Assembly: GCA_963704835.1 (NCBI GenBank) | Contig: CAVPHW010000006.1 | Coordinates: 1 to 64,000 of the forward strand | DNA length: 64,000 nt | Direction of reading: 5' to 3' | Origin: GCA-2746605 sp963704835 | GTDB taxonomy: Bacteria; Bacteroidota; Ignavibacteria; Ignavibacteriales; Melioribacteraceae | In this document: positions 44,809 to 56,377 of the stretch, piece after piece | How positions within the stretch are numbered: position 1 is the stretch's first letter | Layout of the letters: each line of letters opens with the position of its first letter | Program-made: the position numbers and the translations under genes | The notes under the pieces: model-generated | What the model was told of the DNA's origin: nothing | The model's database searches: none | What the model saw: the letters and a program-made list of their open reading frames with translations, nothing else

Positions 44809-45783
44809 ATGAAAGAATTAGATATTTGGATTTTCATTTACAATAAAATCAACAAAAATATTAAAGTGAATTTATTATTAGTTGCTGATTCTAGTCTTTC
44901 TTCTCCAGGAAAAACTGGATTTAAAATGGCTGTTTCAGAAGATGTTGAAACTGTTGGTTCCATTGGCGGTGGAATAATGGAGTTTAATACTCTAAACGAA
45001 ATTAGAGGCATATTAACTGCCGAAGAACCTGTTAATTTTATTCGTAAATTGGTTCATAGTAAATCAAAAGAAGGAGAATCATCCGGACTAATTTGTGGTG
45101 GAACCCAAACCTTAATTGTAATTACAATTACAAAAGAATATAGGGATATAGTTAAAGATATTATTGATTCAATTGAAGAACAAAATAACGGGCTACTAAT
45201 AATAAATCCTTTTGGGCTTACTTTTAACAAAAATAAAGAAAATTTCGAGCAAACAACTCTTGTTCATGAATCTGATGAAAACTGGCAATATGAAGAAAAT
45301 ATTGGTCATCAAAACACAATCTATATCGTTGGCGGAGGTCATGTTGGACTCGCACTGGCACAGGCTTTTGCAAACTTAGATTTTTATATAGTTATTTTTG
45401 ATGAACGAGATGATGTAATTACAATGAAAAATAATACTTATGCCAATAAGAAAATCATTGGTGCATATAGTGAGGTTGGTAAGTATATTAGAGAAACAAA
45501 AATGTCCTACATTGTAATTGTAACTCCAAATCATGATGGTGACAAAGTTGCACTCGGTTCAGTAATTAAAAAGAAAGTTAGATATATTGGATTAATGGGG
45601 AGTGCAAAAAAATCTAAAAGTGTATTTACCATTCTAGAATCAGAAGGTATAAACCCTGAATTGTTTAGTAAAGTTTATACACCAGTTGGTATGGAAATCG
45701 AAGCAGAATCACCAGAAGAAATTGCAATCAGCATAGCAGCCGAAATTATTAAGATTAAGAATGCAAATTATTTAAAATCATAA
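44809..45783 (+). CDS. xdhC: XdhC-family molybdenum-cofactor insertion/sulfuration factor
   Basis: 324 aa. An N-terminal XdhC/CoxI domain (LLLVADSSLSSPGKTGFKMA then SIGGGIMEF, and SSGLICGGTQTLIV) is followed by a Rossmann domain (YIVGGGHVGLALAQAFANLD and DERDD). XdhC binds Moco and hands it, sulfurated, to xanthine dehydrogenase. Located directly after xdhB, which fits its role. The same factor could also serve the Se-type enzyme downstream. Confidence 0.9.
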   Translation: MKELDIWIFIYNKINKNIKVNLLLVADSSLSSPGKTGFKMAVSEDVETVGSIGGGIMEFNTLNEIRGILTAEEPVNFIRKLVHSKSKEGESSGLICGGTQTLIVITITKEYRDIVKDIIDSIEEQNNGLLIINPFGLTFNKNKENFEQTTLVHESDENWQYEENIGHQNTIYIVGGGHVGLALAQAFANLDFYIVIFDERDDVITMKNNTYANKKIIGAYSEVGKYIRETKMSYIVIVTPNHDGDKVALGSVIKKKVRYIGLMGSAKKSKSVFTILESEGINPELFSKVYTPVGMEIEAESPEEIAISIAAEIIKIKNANYLKS

Positions 45784-46007
45784 CATTTACATTTTCAATC
45801 GATTGTGAAATTAAATAGCCATCAAACTGCAGTATTATTTTTTACGTCATAAATCATGTGCTGCTCAATCAATAACTTATTTCATTATAATTGATTGAAA
45901 ATTCTTACAAATATCTTTGTACATTAACTCAAAATTCTTCTGATACTTACACTTATTTTTAATAATTTCTAAGTTGACTTTAATAATTAATAACATAGTA
46001 TTGTCTA

Positions 46008-49000
46008 ATGAGTGATAAATTCTATAGAATATCAATTGAAAGACTTTATAATTGGATAATTGCTGAAGAAAAAGAGGGTAGACTCTTTGGACTATATAAA
46101 GAACTTCTTTTTACTCCTCAAAACACAGATCGTATTTCGAATGCAGCGTTACGGACAGACTTTTAGAAACTCCTCTTGGTGTTGCAGCCGGACCACATAC
46201 ACAAATGGCTCACAATATTATTGCTTCATGGCTTGTTGGTGCAAGATATATTGAATTAAAAACCGTTCAAACTCTTGATGAGCTTGAAGTAACCAAACCT
46301 TGCATTGATATGGAAGATGAAGGTTACAATTGTGAATGGTCTCAAGAATTAAAAATACAAGATTCGTATGATGAATATTTGAATGCATGGATTTTAATTC
46401 ATATTCTTAAAGCATAAATTTGGTTGGGATGAAACTGAATCTGGATTTATTTTTAATTTAAGTGTTGGTTATAATTTAGAAGGAATTCTAAAACCAAATG
46501 TGCAATGGTTTTTTGATAAGATGAATAATTGTAAAATTGAAAAAGATGAAAAGATTAGAAATACTTTCAAAATATTATCCTGATATTTATAAATGTAAAA
46601 ATCCCAGATCAAATCTCAAATAATATTACACTTTCCACAATGCACGGCTGTCCTTCTGATGAAATTGAAAAAATTGGGAAATATTTAATTGAAGAAAGAA
46701 AACTTCATACAACAATTAAATTAAATCCTACTTTACTTGGACCGGAAAGATTAAGATTTATTCTAAATGAAAAACTTGGTTATAAAGTTACAGTTCCAGA
46801 TGAGGCATTTGAACATGATTTAAAATATTCAGATGCTCTTCTAATGATTAATTCTCTGCAGAAAATGTGCTAAAGAAAATAATGTTGAGTTTGGATTAAA
46901 ACTTACCAATACTTTGGAATCATTAAATACAACAAATTGGCTTCCTGAAAAAGAAGAAATGGTTTATACAAGTGGTCGTGCTCTTCATCCAATCAGTATT
47001 AAATCTTGCAGAAAAATTACAAAGTGATTTTAATGGTGAACTTGACATTTCATTTTCAGCCGGTATTGATGCTTTTAATGTTTCGGATACATTGGCATGT
47101 AATCTTAAACCAATTACAGTTTGTTCAGATATGTTAAAACCTGGCGGTTACTTCGGATGACTCAATATTTTGATGAGATGAATAAAAATTTTACACAGCT
47201 AGAAGTAAAGTAGTATTGATGATTTTATTTCTAAAGTTGCAGGCAAAGAAGACTGTTATAAATGCTGGTTTGGCTAATCTTAGAAAATATTCTGTAGCTG
47301 TTCTTAATCAAAAACAATATTATAAATCTTCATTCCCATACGAAAATATTAAGACAAATAGAGATTTAACAGTTTATGATTGTATTCATGCACCTTGTAT
47401 TGAAGCGTGTGCAGTAGATCAGAATGTTCCTGAATATATGTATCATACTGCAAATGGTGATTTTGATAAAGCATTTAAAGTAATTTTAGAAGATAATCCG
47501 CTGCCAAATATTACTGGTAATGTTTGTGATCATCTTTGCCAAACAAAATGCACCAAAATGAATTATGATAATTCACTTTTGATTAGAGGAATTAAGAGAT
47601 TTAATTCTGAAAAATTCGATGGCAAATTAGATCTTGATCATAAAAGAGAAAAATGGAATAAAAGTTTCGGTTTTAGGTGCTGGACCTTCAGGTTTATCTT
47701 GTGCTTATTTCCTCGCTTTAGAAGGGTTTGAAGTTGAATGTGTATGAGTCCAAACCATTTGCCGGTGGAATGGCTTCAGACTCAATCCCCTATTTTAGAA
47801 TTACAGATGAACAAATAAAAGCAGATATCGAAATTATTCAATCTTTAGGTGTGAATTTTCATTTTAATCACTCCTGTAACAAAGAACTTTATTTGAAGAT
47901 TTAAATAATAGCAGCAATTATGTTTATATTGGAATCGGTGCGCAACAAGGGAAAAAACTTAATATTGATGGTGAGGAATTAGATAATGTTCTCGACCAAT
48001 TAACTTTTCTCTCCAATGTAAGAAGAAATATAAAGTACTAATCTTGGTAAGAAAGTAGCAATTATTGGTGGAGGTAATTCCGCCGTAGATGCTGCAAGAA
48101 CATCTAAAAGATTGGTTGGGAAACGATGGAAATGTTGCTGTAGTTTATAGAAGATCCATTTCTGAGATGCCTGCCGATCCCGAAGAAATTAAAGCATTAA
48201 TTGAAGAAGGTATTTATATTTTTGAATTGGCTGCTCCCCTTTCAATTCAAAAAAGTGAACAGATGTTGGAACTGGTTTGCAATAAAATGGAATTGGGTGA
48301 ACCTGATGAAACAGGTCGTAGAAGACCGATTGTAATTCAAGGTTCTGAGTTTGCGATGAAATTTGATTCTATTATAACTGCAATTGGGCAAGATACAATT
48401 TTAGATTTCCTTGATGACAAAAAACTTGATTATAGGAAAAGATTGTGAGACTCAATATAAAAATGTTTTTGCCGGTGGTGATGCAACACGAGGTGCTGAT
48501 TCATTAATAAATGCAATTGGTGATGGAAAAAATGCTGCTATCTCCATAATGAAAAGAGTAAATAATAAATCCAATTTGGATTTCACTGAACCAGAAGAAA
48601 AATTAACACAAGCTGAATTTCAAAAGAAACAAGCCTTCAGAAAATATGGCTCGAAAATGCCTGAAATTGGATTGGATGAACGAGATAATTTTAATTTGGT
48701 TCATCCTAACTTAACAGATGCAGCTGCAATTGCTGAAGCACAGAGGTGTTTATATTGCAGTGATATTTGTAATATTTGTATTGGTGTTTGTCCAAACTTT
48801 GCCAATGTCTCCTTTCAAGCTGATAAAGTTTCCATCCCAATTTACACAATAAATGTAAATGGTAGTATTCATAAAACAATCACTAATTATTTAAATATTG
48901 ATCAAACAAATCAAATTTTTAATATTGGCGATTTCTGCAATGAGTGTGGGAATTGTAATACATTTTGTCCCACAAATGGTGCTCCTTATATTACAAAACC

Positions 49001-49304
49001 AAAGTTTTATCTAACCGAAGAAAGTTTTGGTGCGGAAGACAACTGTTATTTTATTGGGAAAGATTTTATAAAGTATAAATCAAACGGTAGTATTCAAATA
49101 ATCTCATGCTCGGGAGATAGTTACAACTACAAATCAAATGGAATTGAAGCTACATTTGATGAAATAAATTTTGAAATTGTTGACATAAAAGTAAGTGATA
49201 AAAATATATCTAAATTTAATTTGGATAAAGCTGCAGAGATGATGTATTTACTTTCTAACCTAAATGAATTTTCTATTTTTTCACATAAAAATGAAATCAA
49301 ATAA
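46008..49304 (+). pseudogene. ygfK: YgfK-type Fe-S oxidoreductase, multiply frameshifted
   Basis: Start MSDKFYRISIERLYNWIIAE at 46008, like YgfK. Pieces in all three frames, read in order, form one protein of about 1100 aa. They include the DHOD-like barrel start (LETPLGVAAGPHTQMAQNII form, LVGARYIELKTVQTLDELEV), TMHGCPSDEIEKIGKYL, DISFSAGIDAFNVSDTLA, then YDCIHAPCIEACAVDQNVPE and NVCDHLCQTKCTKMNYDNSL (GltD-like Fe-S), a flavin/NAD domain and C-terminal 4Fe-4S motifs (CSDICNICIGVCPNFANVSF, CNECGNCNTFCPTNGAP). At least a dozen one-base breaks lie between 46.14 and 48.43 kb. YgfK is known next to Se-dependent molybdoenzymes. No in-frame nonsense codons inside pieces were noted. Confidence 0.85.
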
Positions 49305-49306
49305 TT

Positions 49307-51878
49307 ATGAAATTTAATCTTAACGGAATAGTAAAAGAATTTAATGGTAATCCCGAATTATCTCTTTTAAAATATTTAAGAGATATTGAGGGAATAACTT
49401 CACCTAAGGATGGGTGTGCACCACAAGCGTCTTGTGGAGCCTGTACGGTAGAATTTAATGGAAAGGCTGTCCTTTCTTGTGTAACTCCCATGAAAAAAGT
49501 TGATGGTGGGCATGTTATAACTATTGAAGGCATTGGGAATTATAAACAAGAAGTTTTTGCAAATGCCTTTGTGGAAAAAGGTGGGACACAGTGTGGTTTT
49601 TGCACTCCCGGAATTGTTATGCAATCAAAAGTATTATTGGATAATAATCCTGACTCCAACAAGCGATGACATAAAAAAAGCATTAAATCCTAATTTATGC
49701 AGATGTACTGGTTATACTAAAAATTATTGATTCAATTCAGTATGCAGCAGAAGCTTTTAGGGACAATAAAATATTACCTAAACCCAAACCTCAAGGCAAA
49801 ATTGGCAAATGTCACCCAAAATATGATGGAGATAAATTAACATTAGGGCAAGCTCCTTTTGTTGCCGATATAAAAATTCAAGGAATGTTATTTGGGGCAT
49901 TAAAATTCAGTGATTATCCAAGGGCTAAGGTAATAAATATTAACATTGAGAAAGCTGAGCAACTTAAAGGTGTTGTCAAAATATTTACTGAAAAAGATAT
50001 TCCAGGTGATAAATTTACCGGATTAATAGTTAAAGATTGGCCAATGATGGTTGGTGAAGGTGAAGAAACACAGTTATGTTGGTGATGTAATTGGCTTCTG
50101 TTGTTGCGGAATCAGAAGACATTGCACGAGAAGCTCTTGAACTTATTGTTGTGCAATATGAAGTGTTAATTCCACTAACTGATATGGAAAAAGCTTTAAA
50201 TGATGATTCACCCCAAATTCATAAAAAAGGGAATTTACTTTCAGAAACAATTGTAGATCGTGGAAATATAGAAGATGCGATGAAAGAGACCATGTTTATT
50301 TCGAAAGGTACTTACGAGACACAAATGGTTGAGCATGCTTTTATGGAAACTGAAACTTCTGTTGCACAACCATGGCAAGATGGAGATAGAAATTTACTCG
50401 CAAGGACAAGGTGTTTATGAGGATAGAAAGCAAATTGCAAAAGTTCTAAATCTTCCTGAAGAAAAAGTAAGAGTCATTCTAGTTCCAAATGGTGGTGGGT
50501 TTGGAGGCAAGGAAGATTTATCAGTTCAGCATCATGCAGCATTGTGCTCATTTATTTTAAAACAACCGGTGAAAATAACACTAACATAGAGATGAATCAA
50601 TATTGATGCATCCAAAGCGACATCCAATAAGAATGAAATATGAACTCGGTTGTAATAAAGATGGAATTTTAACATATCTTAGAAGCTGATATTCTTGGCG
50701 ATACCGGTGCCTATGCTTCTGTTGGAATGAAAGTTCTGGAACGTGCGGCTGGACATTCAACTGGTGCTTATACTATACCTAATGTTAAAGTAAATGCTAA
50801 AGCTGTTTACACAAACAACCTTCCATGTGGTGCAATGAGAGGTTTTGGTGCAAATCAAGCAACTTTTGCAATGGAAAGTTGTGTCGATGATTTGTGTACA
50901 CAAGGCGATTTTGATAGATGGCAATTTAGATATGATAATGCAATTAAGAATGGTGATGTAACTGCAACCGGACAAGTTATTCATGCTGGAGCTGGGGTTC
51001 GCTCAACATTATTAGCTGTAAAAGATATTTTTAAGAAAGAAAAATATGCTGGAATTGCTTGTGGAATAAAAAATACCGGTATTGGAAATGGTATGCCTGA
51101 TGACGGAATAGTGAAAATTGAAATTGTTTCTAAAGATAAAGTCGTTCTAAATCATGGTTGGACTGAAATGGGACAAGGTGTAAACACAATGGCTGTCCAG
51201 TTCTTTTGCGATGAAACCGGGATTAATCCCGAAATAGTTATTGTGCGAGTAGATACAAGTAAAGAAGCAAAATCCGGGATGACAACAGCTTCTCGGGCAA
51301 CTTCAATAATTGGTAACTCAATTAGAGAAACTTGTATTACTTTAAATAAAGATTTAAAAACTAATTCTCTTGAGGAATTAGTCGGCAATGTTTATGAGGG
51401 GAAATGGGTTTGCGATTGGACAACAAAACCCGGTGCTGACGTTAAAGAAGTAATTACTCATTATTCATATAGTTATGCAACACAAGTTGTAATCTTAAAT
51501 GATAACGGAGAAATTAAAAAAGTTGTTGCTGCACATGATGCTGGAAAAATAATTAATCCAACATTATTTGAAGGACAAATTGAAGGCTCAGTTCACATGG
51601 GATTAGGTTATGCAATTTCTGAAGAACTAGAACTTGAGAATGGTATTCCTAAATCTACCAGATTAAGAAAAATGGGAGTGCTACGAGCCAAAGAGACTCC
51701 AGATATTGAAGTAATGGGTGTTGAAGTTCCTGATCCAAATGGTCCGCACGGAGCAAAGGGTGTTGGAGAAATTGGACTTGTGCCAACTGCTGGTGCAGTG
51801 GCCAATGCATTTTACCAATTTGACAAACACAGATATTATAAATTACCGATTAAGAACAGAATAAAAAAAACTAACTAG
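49307..51878 (+). pseudogene. Selenium-dependent-type xanthine dehydrogenase, multiply frameshifted
   Basis: One protein of about 855 aa can be read across frames. The N-terminal 2Fe-2S domain (KDGCAPQASCGACTVEF, CGFCTPGIVMQSK, then CRCTGYT after a break at 49.66 kb) is followed by molybdopterin domains (GVVKIFTEKDIPGDKFTGLI; NGGGFGGKEDLSVQHHAALC; CGAMRGFGANQATFAMES; WTEMGQGVNTMAVQFFC; GAKGVGEIGLVPTAGAVANA). The fused layout and YgfK neighbour fit the Se-dependent xanthine dehydrogenase group, which carries labile Se in place of a cyanolysable S. Breaks occur at about 49.66, 49.73, 50.08, 50.39, 50.59 and 50.68 kb; the last 1150 bp is intact. It starts 2 bp after ygfK, so they are co-transcribed. 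Confidence 0.82.
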
Positions 51879-51885
51879 AGTATTT

Positions 51886-52906
51886 ATGACTTGTTAATAG
51901 ATTAGATAAATTTATTGAAAACATACCCAAAACCGAACTACACTTGCATATCGAAGGTTCATTTGAACCTGAACTGATGTTTAAAATTGCTGACCGAAAT
52001 AAAATTAAATTAAAATATAAATCGGTTGATGATCTAAAGGCTGCATATGATTTTAATAATCTTCAGGAATTCTTAGATATTTACTACTCAGGAGCAAACG
52101 TATTATTAACCGAAGAAGATTTTTATGATTTAACCTTGGCTTACTTTAGAAAGATTAATTCTCAAAATGTAGTTCATGCAGAAATAATGTTTGATCCTCA
52201 AACCCACACAGATAGAGGTGTTGAATTTTCCACTGTGATAAATGGAATTAAAGCGGCTCAAGATTATGCTCAATCCCATTTTGGAATTTCATCAAAATTA
52301 ATAATGAGCTTTCTTCGCCATTTGGATGAAAAATCAGCATTCAATACTTTGGAACAATCTCTGCGATATAAGGATTGGATAACCGCAGTAGGATTGGATT
52401 CCTCCGAATTAGGAAATCCTCCATCAAAATTCGTAAATGTTTTCGCAGAATCTAAAAAGCTAGGCTATATTACAGTGGCTCATGCTGGTGAAGAAGGGCC
52501 TTCTGAATATGTGTGGGAGGCTTTAAACTTGCTAAATGTATCAAGAATTGATCATGGGAATAAATCTCTTGATGATGATAAGTTAGTCGAAACCCTGGTC
52601 AACTTTAAAACTCCTTTAACTGTCTGTCCCCTTTCAAATATAAAACTAAGAAATGTCGATAAAATAGAAAATCATCCAATAAAAAAAATGCTTGACAAAG
52701 GATTAGTAGCGACTATTAATTCCGATGATCCTGCCTACTTTGGCGGATATATGAATGAAAATTATAAAACGGTTACAGAAGCATTAGATTTATCAAAAGA
52801 AGATTTATATCAACTAACTTTAAACTCGTTTAATTCTACTTTTCTTAATAAAGATGAAAAACTTGAATTTATAACCATGTTAAATGATTTTTATAATAAT
52901 TATTAA
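51886..52906 (+). CDS. Adenine deaminase (adenosine-deaminase superfamily), possible frameshift at start
   Basis: Deaminates adenine to hypoxanthine, in line with the adjacent xanthine dehydrogenase. The zinc/active-site pattern reads TELHLHIEGSFEPELM (H-x-H), HAGEEGPSEYVWEAL, RIDHGNKS and TINSDDPAYFGGYMNENY. FLDIYYSGANVLLTEEDFYD and VGLDSSELGNPPSKF match the adenine-specific (Aah1/PA0148-like) branch rather than true adenosine deaminases. The frame upstream of 51944 (F-I-E-N-I-P-K-T-E-L) is in place, but an ATG at 51886 reaches it only through a one-base shift near 51890. Otherwise a non-ATG start is needed. Last gene of the purine cluster. Confidence 0.88.
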
Positions 52907-53000
52907 ATTTAAATAAGTATTAATAAATTCTCACGTTGTCATAATAAAATGAATTAATCCTCAGAATAACGATTTTAATAAAAATGTATTAAGATTAAAA

Positions 53001-53903
53001 ATGGGTAAAATATTAGTTACAGGTGGAACTGGTTTAATAGGAAGTGAATTAATTTCACATCTAAAAAGCAACAATAACAAAATTGTTCTCCTTTCAAGAA
53101 GTAAATCTGATAGGAGTGAAAATATTTTTAAATGGGATGTGAATAATAATTTTATTGAAGCTGATGCATTTGATGGAGTTGAGTACATCATACATTTAGC
53201 CGGAGCGGGAATAGCTGATAAGCGTTGGACTGAAAAACGTAAAAAGGAAATAATAGATAGCCGTGTTAAATCAACAGAACTACTTTTTAACAAAGTAAAA
53301 CACAACGAAATAAAACTTAAAGGATTTGTTTCTGCCTCTGCAATAGGTTATTACGGTTCTGTTACAAGTGAAAAAATATTTACCGAAACCGATCCACCAG
53401 GTAATGATTTTCTTGGTGATGTTTGTAAAAAATGGGAAGATGCCTCACTTAAGTTTGAGGGTATTGGTGTTAGAACAGTTCAACTAAGACTAGGAGTTGT
53501 CCTCTCTCCAAAGGGAGGCGCGCTTAAAAAAATACTTGTCCCAACCAAATTAGGATTGGGTTCCGCATTAGGAACTGGGAAACAATTTTTACCCTGGATT
53601 CATATTAAAGATTTGGCCAGTGTTATTGATAAAACTATTTCTAATGAAAATATGAAAGGGGCTTATAATGTAGTTGCTCCTTCCTTCACCAATTTTAATG
53701 AATTTGCAAAAACTTTAGCAGATGCAATTAACAAACCTTTATTCATGCCAAATGTCCCCAGCTTTGCTCTTAAATTACTATTCGGTGACATGTCCAAAGT
53801 TATTTTGGAAGGCAGCAGAATTAGTCCGCAAAAATTAATAGAATCAGGATATAGTTTTCAATTTCCTAAATTACAAGATGCGCTTAAGAATTTAGTATCA
53901 TAA
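53001..53903 (+). CDS. TIGR01777-family SDR epimerase-like protein
   Basis: 300 aa. Rossmann SDR protein: KILVTGGTGLIGSELISHLK at the N-terminus (G-x-x-G-x-x-G), VEYIIHLAGAGIADKRWTEKR (family hallmark), SASAIGYYGSVTS (active-site Y-Y-G), VRTVQLRLGVVLSPKGGALK and a C-terminal DUF1731-like end (ILEGSRISPQKLIESGYSFQ). Function in cells is not well established (E. coli YfcH relative). Stands alone, ending at a terminator convergent with icd. Confidence 0.93.
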   Translation: MGKILVTGGTGLIGSELISHLKSNNNKIVLLSRSKSDRSENIFKWDVNNNFIEADAFDGVEYIIHLAGAGIADKRWTEKRKKEIIDSRVKSTELLFNKVKHNEIKLKGFVSASAIGYYGSVTSEKIFTETDPPGNDFLGDVCKKWEDASLKFEGIGVRTVQLRLGVVLSPKGGALKKILVPTKLGLGSALGTGKQFLPWIHIKDLASVIDKTISNENMKGAYNVVAPSFTNFNEFAKTLADAINKPLFMPNVPSFALKLLFGDMSKVILEGSRISPQKLIESGYSFQFPKLQDALKNLVS

Positions 53904-53936
53904 AAAAAGCAGAGGATAAACTCCCCTGCTTTCTCT
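53902..53936. terminator. Bidirectional hairpin between SDR gene and isocitrate dehydrogenase
   Basis: GCAGAGGA (53909-53916) and TCCCCTGC (53922-53929) pair with one mismatch; an A-run on the left flank gives a T-run for the minus strand. Confidence 0.7.
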
Positions 53937-53959
53937 GTTAAAGTACTAATTTAGCTCAA

Positions 53960-56189
53960 TTACATCGCATCAATTATTTTATTCAATGTTTCACTGGGAC
54001 GCATTACTTTATTTGCGATAACTTCATCAGGCATAAAATACCCTCCAAGATCAACAGGCTTCCCTTGAACTGCAATTAATTCATCAATAATCTTTGATTC
54101 ATTTTCTTTCAAATCTTGTGCAACTTTGGCAAAACGCATTTTTAATTCAGCATCTTTATCCTGTCCAGCAAGAGCTTCAGCCCAATACATAGCTAAATAA
54201 AATGAACTACCTCTATTATCAATTTCCTTAACTTTTCTGGAAGGCATTCTGCCATTTTCTAAATATTTACCAATTGCATCATCAAGAGTTTCTGCAAGTA
54301 GAGTGGCTTTCATGTTGCTTGATTTTTCAGCAATCATTTCGAGTGAAGGAACCAAAGCACAATATTCACCTAAGGAATCCCATCGAATGTGATTTTCTTT
54401 TATTAGTTGTTCAACATGTTTTGGAGCAGAACCACCGGCACCAGTTTCAAATAAACCACCACCATTTAACAATGGAACAATTGATAGCATTCTTGCACTA
54501 GTCCCTAATTCAAGGATTGGGAAAAGATCGGTAAGATAATCACGAAGTACATTTCCGGTTACTGAAATTGTGTCCAAACCTTTTCTTACTCTCTCTAATG
54601 TAAATTTCATTGCATCAGCAGGTTTCATTATTTCAATTTCAAGTCCAGAAGTATCATGTTCTGGTAAATATTGTTTTATCTTTTTAATAATTTCTGCATC
54701 ATGTCCCCTGTTTTCATCCAGCCAAAATATAGCAGGAGACACCGGAAGCCTTTGCTCTGTTAACAGCAAGTTTAACCCAATCTTTTATAGCAGCATCTTT
54801 TGTTTGGCACATTCTAAAGATATCACCGGTCTCTACGTTTTGCTCTGAAATTGTTTCGCCATTTAACTTAACAACACGGATAATTCCATCTCCAATTGAT
54901 TCGAATGTTTTATCATGCGAACCATATTCTTCAGCTTTTTGTGCCATCAATCCAACATTTGATACAGAACCCATTGTTGCCGGATTAAACTGTCCTTTCG
55001 TTTTGGCATCTTCCATAATTTCCTTATACATTGTTGCATAAGAACGGTCTGGAACCATGGCAATACAATCTTGTAATTCATCATTGTTATTCCACATTTT
55101 TCCGCCATCTCTTACAACATTCGGCATTGAAGCATCAATGATAACATCATTACTAACGTGAAGATTTGTTTTCCCTTTTCTTGAGTCAACCATAGCTAAT
55201 GCTGGTTGAGTTTCATAAACCTTTGCAATGTCAGTTTCAATTTTGTTTTTTTTATCAGCAGGCAATTTATTTAATTTTTCAAGTACGTCTAACAAACCAT
55301 TATTAAGATTGGCTCCAATCTCTTTAAGTGAATCAGCGTGTTTTTCTAATGCTTCTTTAAAATAAACTGAAACTGCATGTCCAAACATAATTGGATCAGA
55401 AACCTTCATCATTGTTGCTTTTAAATGTAGAGAAAGAAGAACTCCATCTTTCTTGGCTTCTGCAATTTGTTCTGCATAAAACTTTCTAAGTGCTTTAACA
55501 TTCATCACTGCAGTGTCAATTACTTCACCTTGAACAAGTGATAATTTTTCTTTAAGAACTTTTAGTTTCCCATTATTATCCACAAATTCAATTTTAACAT
55601 CTGTTGCTTCCTTAAGTGTTACAGATTTTTCCGTTCCATAAAAGTCTTTTTCATTCATATGTGAAACTCGAGATTTAGAACCAGATTCCGGCCAAGGTTT
55701 CATCATTTTGTGGGGGAATTTTTGGGCAAATTTCTTTACAGATGCTGCAGCTCTTCGGTCAGAGTTTCCTTCTCGGAGAACAGGATTTACCGCTGAACCA
55801 AGAACTTTAGAAAACCTTTTTTGTAAAGCCATCTCTTCATCACTTTTGGGTTCTTCGGGATAATTTGGAATTTTATAACCTTTATCTTGTAACTCTTTAA
55901 TAGCGGACTGAAGCTGTGTTATTGAGGCACTTATATTTGGAAGCTTTATAATATTTGCTTCCGGTTTTTTGGCCAATTCCCCTAATTCTGAAAGATAATC
56001 TGGTATTTTTTGCTCATCTGTAAGATTGTCAGAAAAATTCGCAATAATTCGTCCAGCTAACGAGATGTCTCTAGTTTCAACTTCAATTCCAGTTCCTTTT
56101 GTAAATGCATTCACGACAGGTAATAAACAATATGTGGCGAGTGCAGGCGCTTCATCAATCTTTGTCCAAATTATTTTATGATTCTCCAT
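53960..56189 (-). CDS. icd: NADP-dependent isocitrate dehydrogenase, monomeric type, one frameshift
   Basis: Two overlapping frames (54714-56189 and 53960-54769) together form a protein of about 743 aa, normal for monomeric IDH. It oxidises isocitrate to 2-oxoglutarate with NADP+ (TCA cycle). Diagnostic parts: IIWTKIDEAPALATYCLLPV at the start, RAAASVKKFAQKFPHKMMKP, LSLHLKATMMKVSDPIMFGH, FNPATMGSVSNVGLMAQKAE, and in the second frame IFWLDENRGHDAEIIKKI, DTISVTGNVLRDYLTDLFPI and FETGAGGSAPKHVEQLI. The break is at about 54745 in GTCTCCTGC, where A-S-G-V-S-P-A-I-F is expected. The ATG at 56189 is chosen over a TTG because AGGAAT lies 6-8 bases upstream. Confidence 0.92.
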
Positions 56190-56377
56190 TAACAATTCCT
56201 ATTTTTTTTAATAGTTATAAAAATACTTTAGTGTATAAAATTAGGTAACTTTTTGAATAATTAAAAATTTGATTTAGCTTAAGAAATTGGGATAAGCGTA
56301 ATACTGTCCTGAGATTTTATTTGTTCATTATTCTGTATAATAAAAAAAAGAGACTTTAATTGTTTGAAACAGTTTGT

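Noticed and set aside
46008..51878. Programmed ribosomal frameshifting
   Set aside because: There are about twenty shifts in both directions at unrelated sequences, with no slippery-site and stem-loop pattern. Errors or decay are far simpler.
56196..56377. Possible small RNA between icd and the esterase gene
   Set aside because: AT-rich with no stable hairpin, promoter-like element or T-run that I could point to.
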